DNA of 57,067 bases from positions 1 to 57,067 of the IMG/VR virus record IMGVR_UViG_3300040801_002467; one strand, 5' to 3'. A program made the position numbers and the translations under genes. The notes beneath the pieces are model-generated. The model saw only the letters and a list, made by a program, of their open reading frames with translations. It had not been told where the DNA came from and made no database searches. Shown piece by piece: positions 31,974 to 40,117 of this stretch. How positions within the stretch are numbered: position 1 is the first letter of the stretch; each line of letters opens with the position of its first letter. The stretch comes from a virus.

Positions 31974-32530
31974 GATTCATTTACTATATTCATATGTAAT
32001 CCTACGAGGGTAGCATAAGCAATCCCGTGGGCTTTTTTAAAACTATACTCGCCATCAATTTTATCCCAAATAGTTTCTGCCATCACTTTCCATGGTTTAC
32101 CTATTAGGTGTTTCTTTGAAGGCCTAATAGCCGCCAGAAACATTGCCATGCGTGGAATTGAGTCTGGCATACACTGTTTTATTTCGCGAGCGTAATTTGC
32201 TATATGAATTATTTGTTTGACAAATTCTTCGTCATCTAATCGATGCCATGGCGGTTCTGTATTTAATAAGTGTAAATAGTGTTCTTCGTCACGAATAAAT
32301 TGGTATACAAAAACGTTTAGTAGGTCTAGCTTAAAATAGCCGCGAGCATCGGCGTCTTTATAGTGTAATGCCGATGCACCCAACGCTGGGTCGTATGGAA
32401 TTGGCTGGACATAAACGCCCGAGGCATGCCGTTCGGGATTCCCGGAATGTATTTTTCTAGCAGGGATATGTTTTATCAACTCGAGAATTTGATTTCGGTC
32501 CGCAAAATCAATGTCAATGTCTGCTGCCAT
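31970..32530 (-). CDS. Miniature DnaE-like protein (C-family polymerase palm signatures)
   Basis: The product is 186 aa; DnaE is about 1,160. Four DnaE signatures occur in the right order. ADIDIDF (3-9) equals PDFDVDF, carrying the first two catalytic Asp (D4, D6). HASGVYV (35-41) followed by GYFKLDLLNV (64-73) equals HAGGVVI...GLVKFDFLGL, with the third catalytic Asp as D69. FLAAIRPSKK (131-140) equals VALFRPGPL. FKKAHGIAYA (164-173) equals FNKSHSAAYA. The PHP, thumb and most finger regions are absent. It lies in a replication neighbourhood beside a gp62-like gene. Polymerase activity cannot be assumed; a replisome decoy or a reduced enzyme are both possible. Confidence 0.7.
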   Translation of the reverse strand: MAADIDIDFADRNQILELIKHIPARKIHSGNPERHASGVYVQPIPYDPALGASALHYKDADARGYFKLDLLNVFVYQFIRDEEHYLHLLNTEPPWHRLDDEEFVKQIIHIANYAREIKQCMPDSIPRMAMFLAAIRPSKKHLIGKPWKVMAETIWDKIDGEYSFKKAHGIAYATLVGLHMNIVNES

Positions 32531-33234
32531 TACCAGTTTCCTGCAATTAATAGACTTTTTAAGTAGTCTGCTTCATCTTTACGATTTGCTATTATAGTAT
32601 TCCACGCCGACGGATCAATGTATTCCCAAACACCATCTAAGTAATTACCTTCAAGAGTGGCAAGACGTTTTTGACCATTCTTACTCATATACAAAATCCA
32701 TGGGCTAACTTTTCCGTTCTGTATTGCATAAACTAAACTTAGGTCTGTCATGTATCTTAGCATAACGTGAGAGGGCATATTCTTTTTCTCAGCCCACACA
32801 ATACTATATTTTATCGCCCGCTCTAATGCATCCACCGCCGGCTCTTCTCGTAAGTATTCTATGAAAAATTTGTTATACTGTTGATCACTTGCCCAGCGAT
32901 CAACAGGTATGTTTTGTTTTATTAACCATTGCAAAAATTGGTCTGCTGCAATAATCTTACTATTATAGCAATACTCACCAAACTTAATAAACGCTTTATA
33001 GTAAGGACTTTTTTCAAAAAAATCAAAACTGTATTGCTTTAATGAATTTAGCTGAGTGCGATAAAACTCATTGAATAGGTGTAGTGATAACTTAGTTGAT
33101 TTTTCTTCTCTCAACAAAACTCGTTTTTTCTTTTCACAAAGATGCTTTTCAAACGCCACTTGTTGTTTATATTGCTTGTTACAATACTCACAACGAAGAT
33201 TTTCGTTTGCTTGATTTTTGTTGTCCGTGTCCAT
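32530..33234 (-). CDS. Zinc-finger protein of unknown function
   Basis: ATG 33234 gives 234 aa. Residues about 15-37 form a small zinc finger (CEYCNKQYKQQVAFEKHLC) of the C2H2/C2HC kind. The rest is helical and aromatic-rich with no further motif. Proteins with this N-terminal finger are seen in other T4-like aquatic phages beside replication genes. It overlaps the gp62-like gene by 47 bases and the mini-DnaE gene by one base, so the three are probably made together; interaction is possible but untested. Confidence 0.6.
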   Translation of the reverse strand: MDTDNKNQANENLRCEYCNKQYKQQVAFEKHLCEKKKRVLLREEKSTKLSLHLFNEFYRTQLNSLKQYSFDFFEKSPYYKAFIKFGEYCYNSKIIAADQFLQWLIKQNIPVDRWASDQQYNKFFIEYLREEPAVDALERAIKYSIVWAEKKNMPSHVMLRYMTDLSLVYAIQNGKVSPWILYMSKNGQKRLATLEGNYLDGVWEYIDPSAWNTIIANRKDEADYLKSLLIAGNW

Positions 33235-33673
33235 CAATGAATTCTTTTAATTCTTTCTTACTTATTAGTTGGCTAAGGGCAGCGGCGTCATCGTCTTTCA
33301 TATTTGGAAATAACTCTTTGAGTTGAGCCTTCATTGGATTTGCATCCTTTTGCAATTTAATCCACTTATGTTTTTGATTTCCGACACCTGGGCTTACCGC
33401 AGTTAATAATAACCACATAAGTTTTCTATGATCTTTTTCTAGTGTAAGAGGTATATCAAAAAAATGTTTGTTTACACATAAGTTGGTATTGCGCAAATAA
33501 TACTCTGCAATATCTGCACTGCTGCTTTCAACGGACGACATCCAGCGGTTTAGTGTAAAGAATGTTATTGCCTTTTTTTCGTCATCACTAAGTGAGTCAA
33601 AGTATTCTCGATCTTTACGATTAATCGCTGGCAAAACATCTTTAAATAAATCAAGTTTGTATTCCTTTGCCAT
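33188..33673 (-). CDS. 62: Clamp-loader small subunit-like protein (T4 gp62-like)
   Basis: The product is 161 aa; T4 gp62 is 187. The shared pattern is an AINRK motif near residue 18, a middle segment of aromatic helices, and LLLTAVSPGVGNQKHKWIKLQ (about 88-108), matching the gp62 block LMAAVP...YGKWAKL. The C-terminal helical region ends basic. gp62 joins gp44 to load the sliding clamp gp45; neither is in this window. The match is by eye and of moderate strength. Confidence 0.6.
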   Translation of the reverse strand: MAKEYKLDLFKDVLPAINRKDREYFDSLSDDEKKAITFFTLNRWMSSVESSSADIAEYYLRNTNLCVNKHFFDIPLTLEKDHRKLMWLLLTAVSPGVGNQKHKWIKLQKDANPMKAQLKELFPNMKDDDAAALSQLISKKELKEFIDGHGQQKSSKRKSSL

Positions 33674-34173
33674 TACCAGAGTTTCCCATAATCAATTACT
33701 TCACAATTTCGAGAAATGTCTTTAATAAAATAAACGACTCTGGGTTTATCACCATCATCAATAGGAACTGCTAAAAACTGGCCATTTTTAAGTTTTGGTG
33801 CGTACCAATTAACTTCGCTATAGACATCAACAATTTCAATTGGCAAAAATGTTGGAGAAAAACTTGTTCGGCTATTAAATTCAAAGACGTTAAAGTCTCG
33901 ATCGTTTATAGAAGTCAATGGCAATGTTTCTAGATCGCCAACCTCCTCTTCCCCAATGATTACCTGCCAATCAACCGGCATCTTAATTTTCTGATCACCA
34001 ATTTTCAATACAAGTGCAGGGCTTGTAAAACTTTCCAGGAAGATTAAAGGAATGTATTTGAAATCAGGCTCGTCTGGGTTTGAGTTATCCAGTATTGCAA
34101 ATCGCAAATCATCAATCTGCTCCGGCAGGGTATTTAATTCAAAACAAGTGTTATCAAGTGTATGGATTCTCAT
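33673..34173 (-). CDS. Conserved phage hypothetical protein
   Basis: The product is 166 aa, acidic and beta-rich. The central DFNVFEFNSRTSFSPTFLPI and the end VVYFIKDISRNCEVIDYGKLW resemble a family common in T4-like aquatic phages. No role is known. A sigma70-type promoter (34180-34208) precedes it with the -10 only six bases from the ATG, and it leads a transcript through the gp62-like, zinc-finger and mini-DnaE genes. Confidence 0.55.
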   Translation of the reverse strand: MRIHTLDNTCFELNTLPEQIDDLRFAILDNSNPDEPDFKYIPLIFLESFTSPALVLKIGDQKIKMPVDWQVIIGEEEVGDLETLPLTSINDRDFNVFEFNSRTSFSPTFLPIEIVDVYSEVNWYAPKLKNGQFLAVPIDDGDKPRVVYFIKDISRNCEVIDYGKLW

Positions 34174-34179
34174 GTAAGT

Positions 34180-34208
34180 ATTATATACTATATGTTATAT
34201 AACGTCAA
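34180..34208 (-). promoter_or_regulatory. Sigma70-type promoter at 34.2 kb
   Basis: On the minus strand TTGACG (34208-34203) and TATAAT (34185-34180) are 17 bases apart. The -10 ends six bases before the ATG at 34173, so the predicted start is at the ATG itself. Confidence 0.7.
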
Positions 34209-34671
34209 CTATTGCTTTAGGTAAAGGGCCCGGATATGCTTTTCTCATCATGGCCGATTTTCCAGCGCGTCGACCACTACTAAAAACATAAATCTCTCTT
34301 TTGCTTAACTCTCCGAATAACTTAGTTGCCCTGGTGTCTCTTAGTTTAAAAAACGTTGCATACTTGGAGTTGACATAGGCATATACATCGAACCGTACCG
34401 ACATGTTCCACCTTTGTTGCCAATCATACATTGGTACTTTATCTAAATAAACAGCACCACCTACTGAGTTTTCAACTGTTTCAAAAAGCAAATCGTCAGA
34501 TCGGACTAAATCCATAACCTTATTATATAAGTTTTCATTTGTTGAACCAGTTTGATGTAGTTCTCGTTCAGCCATCTTAAACGATTGTGTTTCCCAGAAT
34601 TCACCGATCTTGATACGGGTCCCGGGGCCGAGTATACCCTTTGTAGGCAGCTTCACTCTATGTAAACTCAT
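34195..34671 (-). CDS. Member 1 of a tandem small-protein family
   Basis: The product is 158 aa. The segment at about 65-112 (ETVENSVGGAVYL..., FDVYAYVNSKYATFFKL) is shared with the genes at 34891 and 35259: (A/T)-(V/I)-(E/Q)-N-(S/C), a tyrosine strand, then VY(L/A)...(A/I)T(Y/F)(F/W)xL(K/R). A C-terminal GRRAGKSA looks like a P-loop but has one residue too few between the glycines. Function is unknown. Confidence 0.5.
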   Translation of the reverse strand: MSLHRVKLPTKGILGPGTRIKIGEFWETQSFKMAERELHQTGSTNENLYNKVMDLVRSDDLLFETVENSVGGAVYLDKVPMYDWQQRWNMSVRFDVYAYVNSKYATFFKLRDTRATKLFGELSKREIYVFSSGRRAGKSAMMRKAYPGPLPKAIVDVI

Positions 34672-34907
34672 TTTTGCAAAGTCCTAAAAGTCACTAACGC
34701 CGGATCGACTTTAACCAAGTTCTTTGCACGACGGTGTGCAACCTTTGGTTTTTTTGCTTCAACTCTAACCACCCGGACATTTGAATCAGTAAAACCCATT
34801 ATTTTATACAATGAGACCGACGGTTCACCAACAGTATTCCAGGCAGTAACTACATAGTCGCCAATTTCTAAAGGTTGGCCGAAAAAATCTTTATTTGGTG
34901 TATCCAT
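34668..34907 (-). CDS. Small KOW-like basic protein
   Basis: The product is 79 aa. EIGDYVVTAWNTVGEPSVSLYKIMGF reads like a small beta-barrel (SH3/KOW-type), followed by a basic stretch (AKKPKVAHRRAKNLVK). It overlaps the preceding and following genes, both members of the tandem family. No function is known. Confidence 0.45.
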   Translation of the reverse strand: MDTPNKDFFGQPLEIGDYVVTAWNTVGEPSVSLYKIMGFTDSNVRVVRVEAKKPKVAHRRAKNLVKVDPALVTFRTLQK

Positions 34908-35271
34908 ACTTCAATGTCCAATATGTGGCGTGTTCCTCTTTAAGATAAACACCAATTTTAATAGTAACCTCGTCGAGACTACGTTGTCTCCTTTGAAAAT
35001 ACAACCCATCAAAAGAATTCTCAACTGCCCATCTTGTTCTTTTGTCTCTCATAGTAATATCACAAAGATACTTTGTGAACTCAGAGTCTGCATTAAATTT
35101 ATCTAATTCAAAAACATTAAATCTGAATCTGTTGACCCAAACAAGAATCCACTGATCAGATTCGATTTCCAATGGGTGCATACGGTGACATTCAGTAATT
35201 GTGTCACGGTAAGAGGGCACAGAATTCAAATTAACTTTCGGTACGCGGATTATTGGATCTAACTGTTGCAT
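34891..35271 (-). CDS. Member 2 of a tandem small-protein family
   Basis: ATG 35271 gives 126 aa; a TTG at 35283 would add four residues. The C-terminal half (TRWAVENSFDGLYFQRR, then VTIKIGVYLKEEHATYWTLKYG) aligns with members 1 and 3, including the AVENS and ATYWTLK positions. The N-terminal half has a strand-rich region (WILVWVNRFRFNVFEL). It overlaps its neighbours at both ends. Confidence 0.5.
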   Translation of the reverse strand: MQQLDPIIRVPKVNLNSVPSYRDTITECHRMHPLEIESDQWILVWVNRFRFNVFELDKFNADSEFTKYLCDITMRDKRTRWAVENSFDGLYFQRRQRSLDEVTIKIGVYLKEEHATYWTLKYGYTK

Positions 35272-35621
35272 TTGAGTCGCCAAAATGTAATTTGTTCGTC
35301 GGTTAAATATACCTTGGCTATTAGTTTAACAGAAAATGCATAATTGTCAAAGGATTTGAAAATATAAACAGTCTCGTTTAAGCAGTTTTGTATTGCCCAA
35401 GTATTCGCTGAGGTGCCCAGGCCAACCTGTATTACTTCTGAATCGTGTATTGACAGATCGTTAGTCTTTGGACGGGCAGGGCTCTCAATTGACCAATGGG
35501 CGGCAACCTCTGCTTCAAATAAACAAGTACGATTGTAAACTTGACCATCCTCAATTACATGAGGAATCATTGTTTGATTAATTCTTAACTTGAGCATTTT
35601 GAATATATTACCACTGCTCAT
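35259..35621 (-). CDS. Member 3 of a tandem small-protein family
   Basis: ATG 35621 gives 120 aa; a longer frame would run into the reductase gene. The C-terminal block (NTWAIQNCLNETVYIF, then VKLIAKVYLTDEQITFWRLKC) matches members 1 and 2. All three lie within 1.4 kb in the same direction, interrupted only by the KOW-like gene. The family is unrecognised. Confidence 0.5.
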   Translation of the reverse strand: MSSGNIFKMLKLRINQTMIPHVIEDGQVYNRTCLFEAEVAAHWSIESPARPKTNDLSIHDSEVIQVGLGTSANTWAIQNCLNETVYIFKSFDNYAFSVKLIAKVYLTDEQITFWRLKCNS

Positions 35622-35647
35622 AATACTTATCTCATCTTTTGTTAAAA

Positions 35648-36382
35648 TCACTTCGAAACAAAAGCACGCTCTATTAAAAATTCTCCCGGTTCGCGCAACG
35701 ATCCTAATTTCCACCCATTGTCTTTAAAGTATTTTTCCATATCTTTTACGAATTCTGTTGACCCACAAATCATTGCTCGGTCAGATTTGGGTGTCCACAA
35801 ATCAATGTTAACGACCTTAAAAAGTTCGCCGCTGTCAATGTGTTGCGTAATTCTTCCTTTCTTGTATAAAGACTCTGGCTGTCGAGTGACTGTTGGATAA
35901 TAAAAGAGATTGTTAATGTTCTTAATTTCTTGCTGGTATGTTAGTTCGTCTTCTTGCCGTACGGTATGCGTTAAAATTACTTCGTCAAATTGACTAAATG
36001 TTTCACTATCTCTTACGATGCTCATAAAAGGAGCAATGCCCGTGCCAGTTGACAATAACCATAATCTTTTGCCGGGCTTTAAACAACGAACCATTAACGA
36101 TCCGACAGGACGATCAGCAATCTCAACCTCGTCCCCAACATTAATTCGGCTCAACGGATTTGTGAACTCTCCATCCGGCACTTTAATAGAATAAAATTCC
36201 AAGTAAGGTACTGATGCTGGGCTAGCAATTGAATAGGCGCGCATTAAATCTGATGCTAATGCTGGCAACCCAATCATAGTAAACTGCCCAGGTATAAATT
36301 TATAGTCTGGGTTTTTCGTTGTGGTAAAGCGAAATAGCTTATCGTTGAAATGTTCGACTGTTAGAACTGTTTCGATATTCAT
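35648..36382 (-). CDS. fpr: Ferredoxin-NADP(+) reductase, bacterial FPR type
   Basis: The ATG at 36382 overlaps the uvsW TGA and gives 244 aa; counted with two residues more upstream, FAD-binding RAYS is at 50-53, the NADP(H) motif STGTGIAPF at 113-121 and MICGS at 206-210. The C-terminus GEFLIERAFVSK has the AFVxK ending of subclass I bacterial enzymes from Azotobacter and relatives. It moves electrons between NADPH and ferredoxin. FdxA, encoded at 19.7-20.0 kb, is the known partner type. Full length and all cofactor motifs suggest an active enzyme. It is translationally coupled to uvsW. Confidence 0.92.
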   Translation of the reverse strand: MNIETVLTVEHFNDKLFRFTTTKNPDYKFIPGQFTMIGLPALASDLMRAYSIASPASVPYLEFYSIKVPDGEFTNPLSRINVGDEVEIADRPVGSLMVRCLKPGKRLWLLSTGTGIAPFMSIVRDSETFSQFDEVILTHTVRQEDELTYQQEIKNINNLFYYPTVTRQPESLYKKGRITQHIDSGELFKVVNIDLWTPKSDRAMICGSTEFVKDMEKYFKDNGWKLGSLREPGEFLIERAFVSK

Positions 36383-37839
36383 TTCCAATTAACCTTCTCA
36401 ATCTTAAATGGGTATTCTGCCTCTCTATAAAACTGCTTACGTTTAGTTAGATGACGTTTAGCAAATTTACAAGTCGAAGTAATGTCCCAAATCTGCACAA
36501 AGTCTTTATCCTTTGCAATACGAACACCGCGGCCGATACTTTGTATAACCCTTACAAACGACTTGCCAGGTTCAATAAGAACCAGGTTAAAGATCCTAGG
36601 GATATTAATACCGACTGCTGCCACACCGTATGTAGCCACGATAATTTTATTGTTAGCCGTTGCAATTTCATCGTAATGCTCTTTTCGTTGTGTTGTTTTT
36701 GTAGCACCAGAAACAAATACAGCCAAGTCGCCCATTCTACTTACTAGTTCTTTTCCTGCACTAACACGATCAACCAATACTAGGGTATTGCCGGATTCTG
36801 AAATGTCTAATATAGTTTGTGCAATATGATCTAGTCTATTGGTATCCGATAAGAGATACTTTAGTTCAGCCTGATATTGTTTGAACTCAACATGGTCGAT
36901 TAGCTGTAATATATTTACATGGCACTCTGCCAGAATACCTTTCTTTTGTAGTTCCGCAGCGGTGACCTGACCAACAACATTTCCAATACTAACCTGCAAT
37001 GACTTAAATTCAAAATCTTCTTTTGGGATCGTGCCAGTTAGTCCCCAGCGAATTGGAATATGAGCAAACGGTCCGGTTAACATTCCTTTTAGTGCATCGG
37101 CCTTGGCGCTATGTACTTCGTCTACTATAACACACACCACGTCTTCTAAAAATTCATGTATAGTAATATCTGCTTCGCCGTCTTTCGTTTTCTTAAAAAG
37201 GTTATTCAAACTTTGCCATGTGCAGATAGTATGTTGATGCCCAAACTCTTTGCGGCCACCATAGTAAACGCCAACGTCTAATTGTAGGTTTCGATAATCT
37301 TCTTCAGTCTGTGTTACCAGAGACTTATTCGGAACAATAACAATCGATCGACCATATTGTTCAACAGTATAACTTAGTGCAGCCGTAACGATTGTTTTGC
37401 CTGCGCCGGTTGCTACTTCTTGGAGGCTTTGTGGATTATTCAAGAAGTTATCAATAACTTCAAGTTGGTGGTCACGCAATAAGATGGGTTGGCCAGCTAG
37501 CGTATGTTTGTCGGGCCAGGTAATATGAGCGAACGAGTCCTCAACTATTTGTTGGAATGAGAAACTCGTTTGGTAGGTTCTACGATCGTCGATCGCTAAC
37601 TCATACCCTTCGCTTATTAATGTCGGGACAATCTCATCAAGGAGATTAATGTAGGTTGAACCACCGAGTTGGAAGAACCCAACCTTGCCATCCCAGCGGC
37701 CGAGCTTAACTGCGGGAAGGTGCCGAGCATAAGGCACCTCATACTTAAACTTATTGGTAAGTTTTCGTCTGGTATCGAGATCAAGACCAGTAATTTTTAC
37801 ATTTACTTCATCTTTTATTAGTATTGTTGCCGGTTTCAT
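36379..37839 (-). CDS. uvsW: UvsW, SF2 recombination helicase
   Basis: The product is 486 aa (T4 UvsW about 500). The N-terminal DNA-binding domain (1-110) has LPAVKLGRWDGKVGFF. The helicase core has LRDHQLEVID (Q region), Walker A ATGAGKT (about 142-148), the DEVH box (VIVDEVHSAK), GLTGTI (motif III) and QSIGRGVRI (motif VI). It reverses forks and unwinds R-loops, switching the phage to recombination-dependent replication. The next gene downstream is fpr with ATGA coupling, an unusual neighbour. Confidence 0.94.
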   Translation of the reverse strand: MKPATILIKDEVNVKITGLDLDTRRKLTNKFKYEVPYARHLPAVKLGRWDGKVGFFQLGGSTYINLLDEIVPTLISEGYELAIDDRRTYQTSFSFQQIVEDSFAHITWPDKHTLAGQPILLRDHQLEVIDNFLNNPQSLQEVATGAGKTIVTAALSYTVEQYGRSIVIVPNKSLVTQTEEDYRNLQLDVGVYYGGRKEFGHQHTICTWQSLNNLFKKTKDGEADITIHEFLEDVVCVIVDEVHSAKADALKGMLTGPFAHIPIRWGLTGTIPKEDFEFKSLQVSIGNVVGQVTAAELQKKGILAECHVNILQLIDHVEFKQYQAELKYLLSDTNRLDHIAQTILDISESGNTLVLVDRVSAGKELVSRMGDLAVFVSGATKTTQRKEHYDEIATANNKIIVATYGVAAVGINIPRIFNLVLIEPGKSFVRVIQSIGRGVRIAKDKDFVQIWDITSTCKFAKRHLTKRKQFYREAEYPFKIEKVNWK

Positions 37840-38965
37840 TTATAATTATGTGTTTAACCATTGGTATATTGTCCCAGGCACGGTGCCACGTAGTAATGAC
37901 ATGGTCCAGTGACAAATATGATATAACTGCATTACACTGTCCCGACCTAAAATAATCGAGATGGTCTACAGTAATTGCATCTACCCAGACATGCTTCCTA
38001 TCTGGATCGTATTGCCCAAGAAGATCGTTGGCTGCCTTGCCGATGATCATTGCTGTTTTATTTGTTGCAGCAAAATAATCAAATAACCTACGTGCATCAT
38101 CGGCATCTACTTGGACCGGCGAGTTCCAGGTGGTTACCCTCATCATATCTTGCATACATTCGTCAATGACACTCGGGGGCAAAATCCCAAATCGTGAACA
38201 AAGTTTTTCTACTTTAGCCAATGATATGTCATTAAAATTATACTTATTCAATGCGTCGTGCAGGTTCTCATTGATGTTGTTAATGTAAATCCTTCCGTGG
38301 ACAACATGCGCCCGCACCTGCCAAAGGTCTGGGTCTCCATACGTTCCTTGCAACAAAGACATCAATTTGTCGGCGCCTGGACCGATTGTTAGTCCGTGTT
38401 TCTTTGCAAAGTAATACAACTCTCGAAACAAATACGGATGGTATGGTCCGTGCCATGTGGCTGCTTCACTATTCCATAAAAAATCATATTTTGCTTTGTG
38501 GTTGTTACCAAAATAATGACTATTGTTCAGAGTCTTAAAGAAATGACCTTGGTCGTCGTGCAGAATTGCTCTCAGTTCATCAATAACATGCTTATTGAAA
38601 TAAAACGACAGTACCACCTCTGTTTTTCCATTGTTTGAGACAATGTCTAAGACTGAGTTGGTCAAGATTTCCTCTCGGGAACGAATTCCATTTTTCCAAG
38701 GCAAGGAAAGGATATCTTTGTAATTAATACCCTGCTTCTTGAGTTGCTTGCGGTATTTGTGAATGAGTTTTTCCCAGAGTTCGTTCTGACCCTCACTTAG
38801 TTGACGGTCCTTACTCAGATATTTCATCCAAATATCACCCAGGAATTTAGCATCATATCGGTTAGTGCTGATTCGAGGACCAACTAGCTGCCGATGAGCT
38901 TCATCACGAGTGTAGACTGTTACGTCCGGTATCTGGGGATTCACTCTAGGAAATACCAGTGCCAT
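37808..38965 (-). CDS. Conserved protein linked to uvsW, probable replication/recombination factor
   Basis: ATG 38965 (with GAGG upstream) gives 385 aa; the longer frame would cross the terminator at 38987-39005. It starts MALVFPRVNPQIPDVTVYTR and contains HKYRKQLKKQGINYKD. It matches a phage family I know by pattern as a neighbour of UvsW with no proven function. The 3' end overlaps uvsW by 32 bases, so the two are co-translated. No helicase motif is visible. Confidence 0.55.
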   Translation of the reverse strand: MALVFPRVNPQIPDVTVYTRDEAHRQLVGPRISTNRYDAKFLGDIWMKYLSKDRQLSEGQNELWEKLIHKYRKQLKKQGINYKDILSLPWKNGIRSREEILTNSVLDIVSNNGKTEVVLSFYFNKHVIDELRAILHDDQGHFFKTLNNSHYFGNNHKAKYDFLWNSEAATWHGPYHPYLFRELYYFAKKHGLTIGPGADKLMSLLQGTYGDPDLWQVRAHVVHGRIYINNINENLHDALNKYNFNDISLAKVEKLCSRFGILPPSVIDECMQDMMRVTTWNSPVQVDADDARRLFDYFAATNKTAMIIGKAANDLLGQYDPDRKHVWVDAITVDHLDYFRSGQCNAVISYLSLDHVITTWHRAWDNIPMVKHIIINETGNNTNKR

Positions 38966-38986
38966 TCTTGCCTCACGAATAAAAAG

Positions 38987-39005
38987 GAGGCCCGATATGG
39001 GCCTC
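38987..39005 (-). terminator. Intrinsic terminator of the AAA ATPase cassette
   Basis: GAGGCCC (38987-38993) and GGGCCTC (38999-39005) form a 7-base GC stem with a 5-base loop; on the minus strand it is followed by CTTTTTATT. It ends transcription after the AAA ATPase gene. Confidence 0.82.
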
Positions 39006-39064
39006 AACAATTGGGTGTCTACAGGAGTTCAACATGGAAATAACAGCCACCCAAATCTTAAATC

Positions 39065-40081
39065 TTACCGAGCACCTTTCATGCAAGTGGTCTCGGCCAG
39101 TCGCTTCCAGCGCTCAGGGCTGAGCTTGACCAGGTCAGCGATCTTCGTAGCCATACGCAGCGAGATCTCGTTAAGCCGAGCCTTGTTATCGAGCATGAAC
39201 TCAATAACCTGATCTCCCTCATTGTTCTGGAAGTGGTAGTGATCGAACAATGCACCGGTGCGATGAATCTGCTTAATACGCAAGATCTTGTCGCGCTCAG
39301 TATGCATAGCCGTGTCAATGTAGTGACAGCGTGACCTCAGCGCAGCCAGGTGATCCTGGAGCTTCTTGCTGCGCACGTTATCGAAGTTAACGTTCGTGAT
39401 GAAGATAACCGAACCACGGAACTCGAAACTGTTCGGAATGTCTTCTTTGCGCAGGTAGCTCGAGTCGCTGTTCCAGTAGAGCTTACGACGCTTGCCGCTG
39501 TCGAGCGCGGCCTTCAGCAGGTTCAGCGCAAGCTCATCAAACAGGATGCTGTCGCAGTCGTCAAACACGAGCACGTTATTCGGGTCGCTGTACTTATACA
39601 GCGTCGTGTACAGACCGATCGGAGTCATTGCACCTTTAATAACCTCGTAGGTTGGTGCAACGTCACGAATCTTCGTAAACAGGTCAGCCTTCTCAAGCTG
39701 AGCAGTGATGCCGTAGGACTTGCCTACACCAGGAGGGCCGCTGACAATCATGCCGCGGATGTTGCCGCTCATTGCAGCTCGAGTCATCTCCTCCATGATG
39801 TCGAAGCGCTCAGCGATACGCTCCATAACAACCTCGTCAGGCTCTTCTGCTACTGCCTTCCGAACAGGAGAAGCAGCCGGGAAGTCCGAACCGGGCTCGT
39901 ACACGACATCGTCGGGGGAAACAGTGATACGGATCTTGTCCTGGTCGCCACCAATTACGCCATTGGGGCGAACAGTAATAAAGTGGCCCTTGGCCCCTTC
40001 TTTCACGTCTTTCACCATCTCGAAAGTCTGGTGAACAACTTCTTGGCCCCGATACGAGCCATTCATAATCGTAACAAACAT
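39065..40081 (-). CDS. AAA-family ATPase in a GC-richer cassette
   Basis: The product is 338 aa. The N-terminal beta-rich about 80 residues are followed by a AAA+ core with Walker A GPPGVGKS (about 116-123), Walker B NVLVFDDCD (about 168-176), a sensor-1-like FITN, and an arginine-rich region (LRSRCHYID). It differs from the gp44 clamp loader in its N-terminal domain. The gene is clearly richer in G and C than its neighbours and uses GC-ending codons. It has two consensus promoters, AGGAG and its own terminator, so it looks like an independently acquired unit. The role is unknown. Confidence 0.8.
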   Translation of the reverse strand: MFVTIMNGSYRGQEVVHQTFEMVKDVKEGAKGHFITVRPNGVIGGDQDKIRITVSPDDVVYEPGSDFPAASPVRKAVAEEPDEVVMERIAERFDIMEEMTRAAMSGNIRGMIVSGPPGVGKSYGITAQLEKADLFTKIRDVAPTYEVIKGAMTPIGLYTTLYKYSDPNNVLVFDDCDSILFDELALNLLKAALDSGKRRKLYWNSDSSYLRKEDIPNSFEFRGSVIFITNVNFDNVRSKKLQDHLAALRSRCHYIDTAMHTERDKILRIKQIHRTGALFDHYHFQNNEGDQVIEFMLDNKARLNEISLRMATKIADLVKLSPERWKRLAETTCMKGAR

Positions 40082-40117
40082 TCGAACTCCTGATTCAGTT
40101 TGTCTATCTATGTGCGT

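Noticed and set aside
34195-34671. P-loop-like GRRAGKSA in the small tandem-family protein
   Set aside because: Only three residues separate the glycines, one short of GxxxxGK(S/T), and no Walker B follows.
39065-40081. Clamp loader large subunit gp44
   Set aside because: The AAA core fits broadly, but the beta-rich N-terminal domain, cassette structure and lack of neighbouring gp45 do not.
39350-40093. Plus-strand open frame of 247 codons opposite the AAA ATPase gene
   Set aside because: It mirrors the GC-rich codon pattern of the ATPase gene, has no ribosome site and no recognisable protein features, while the minus strand has clear Walker motifs.
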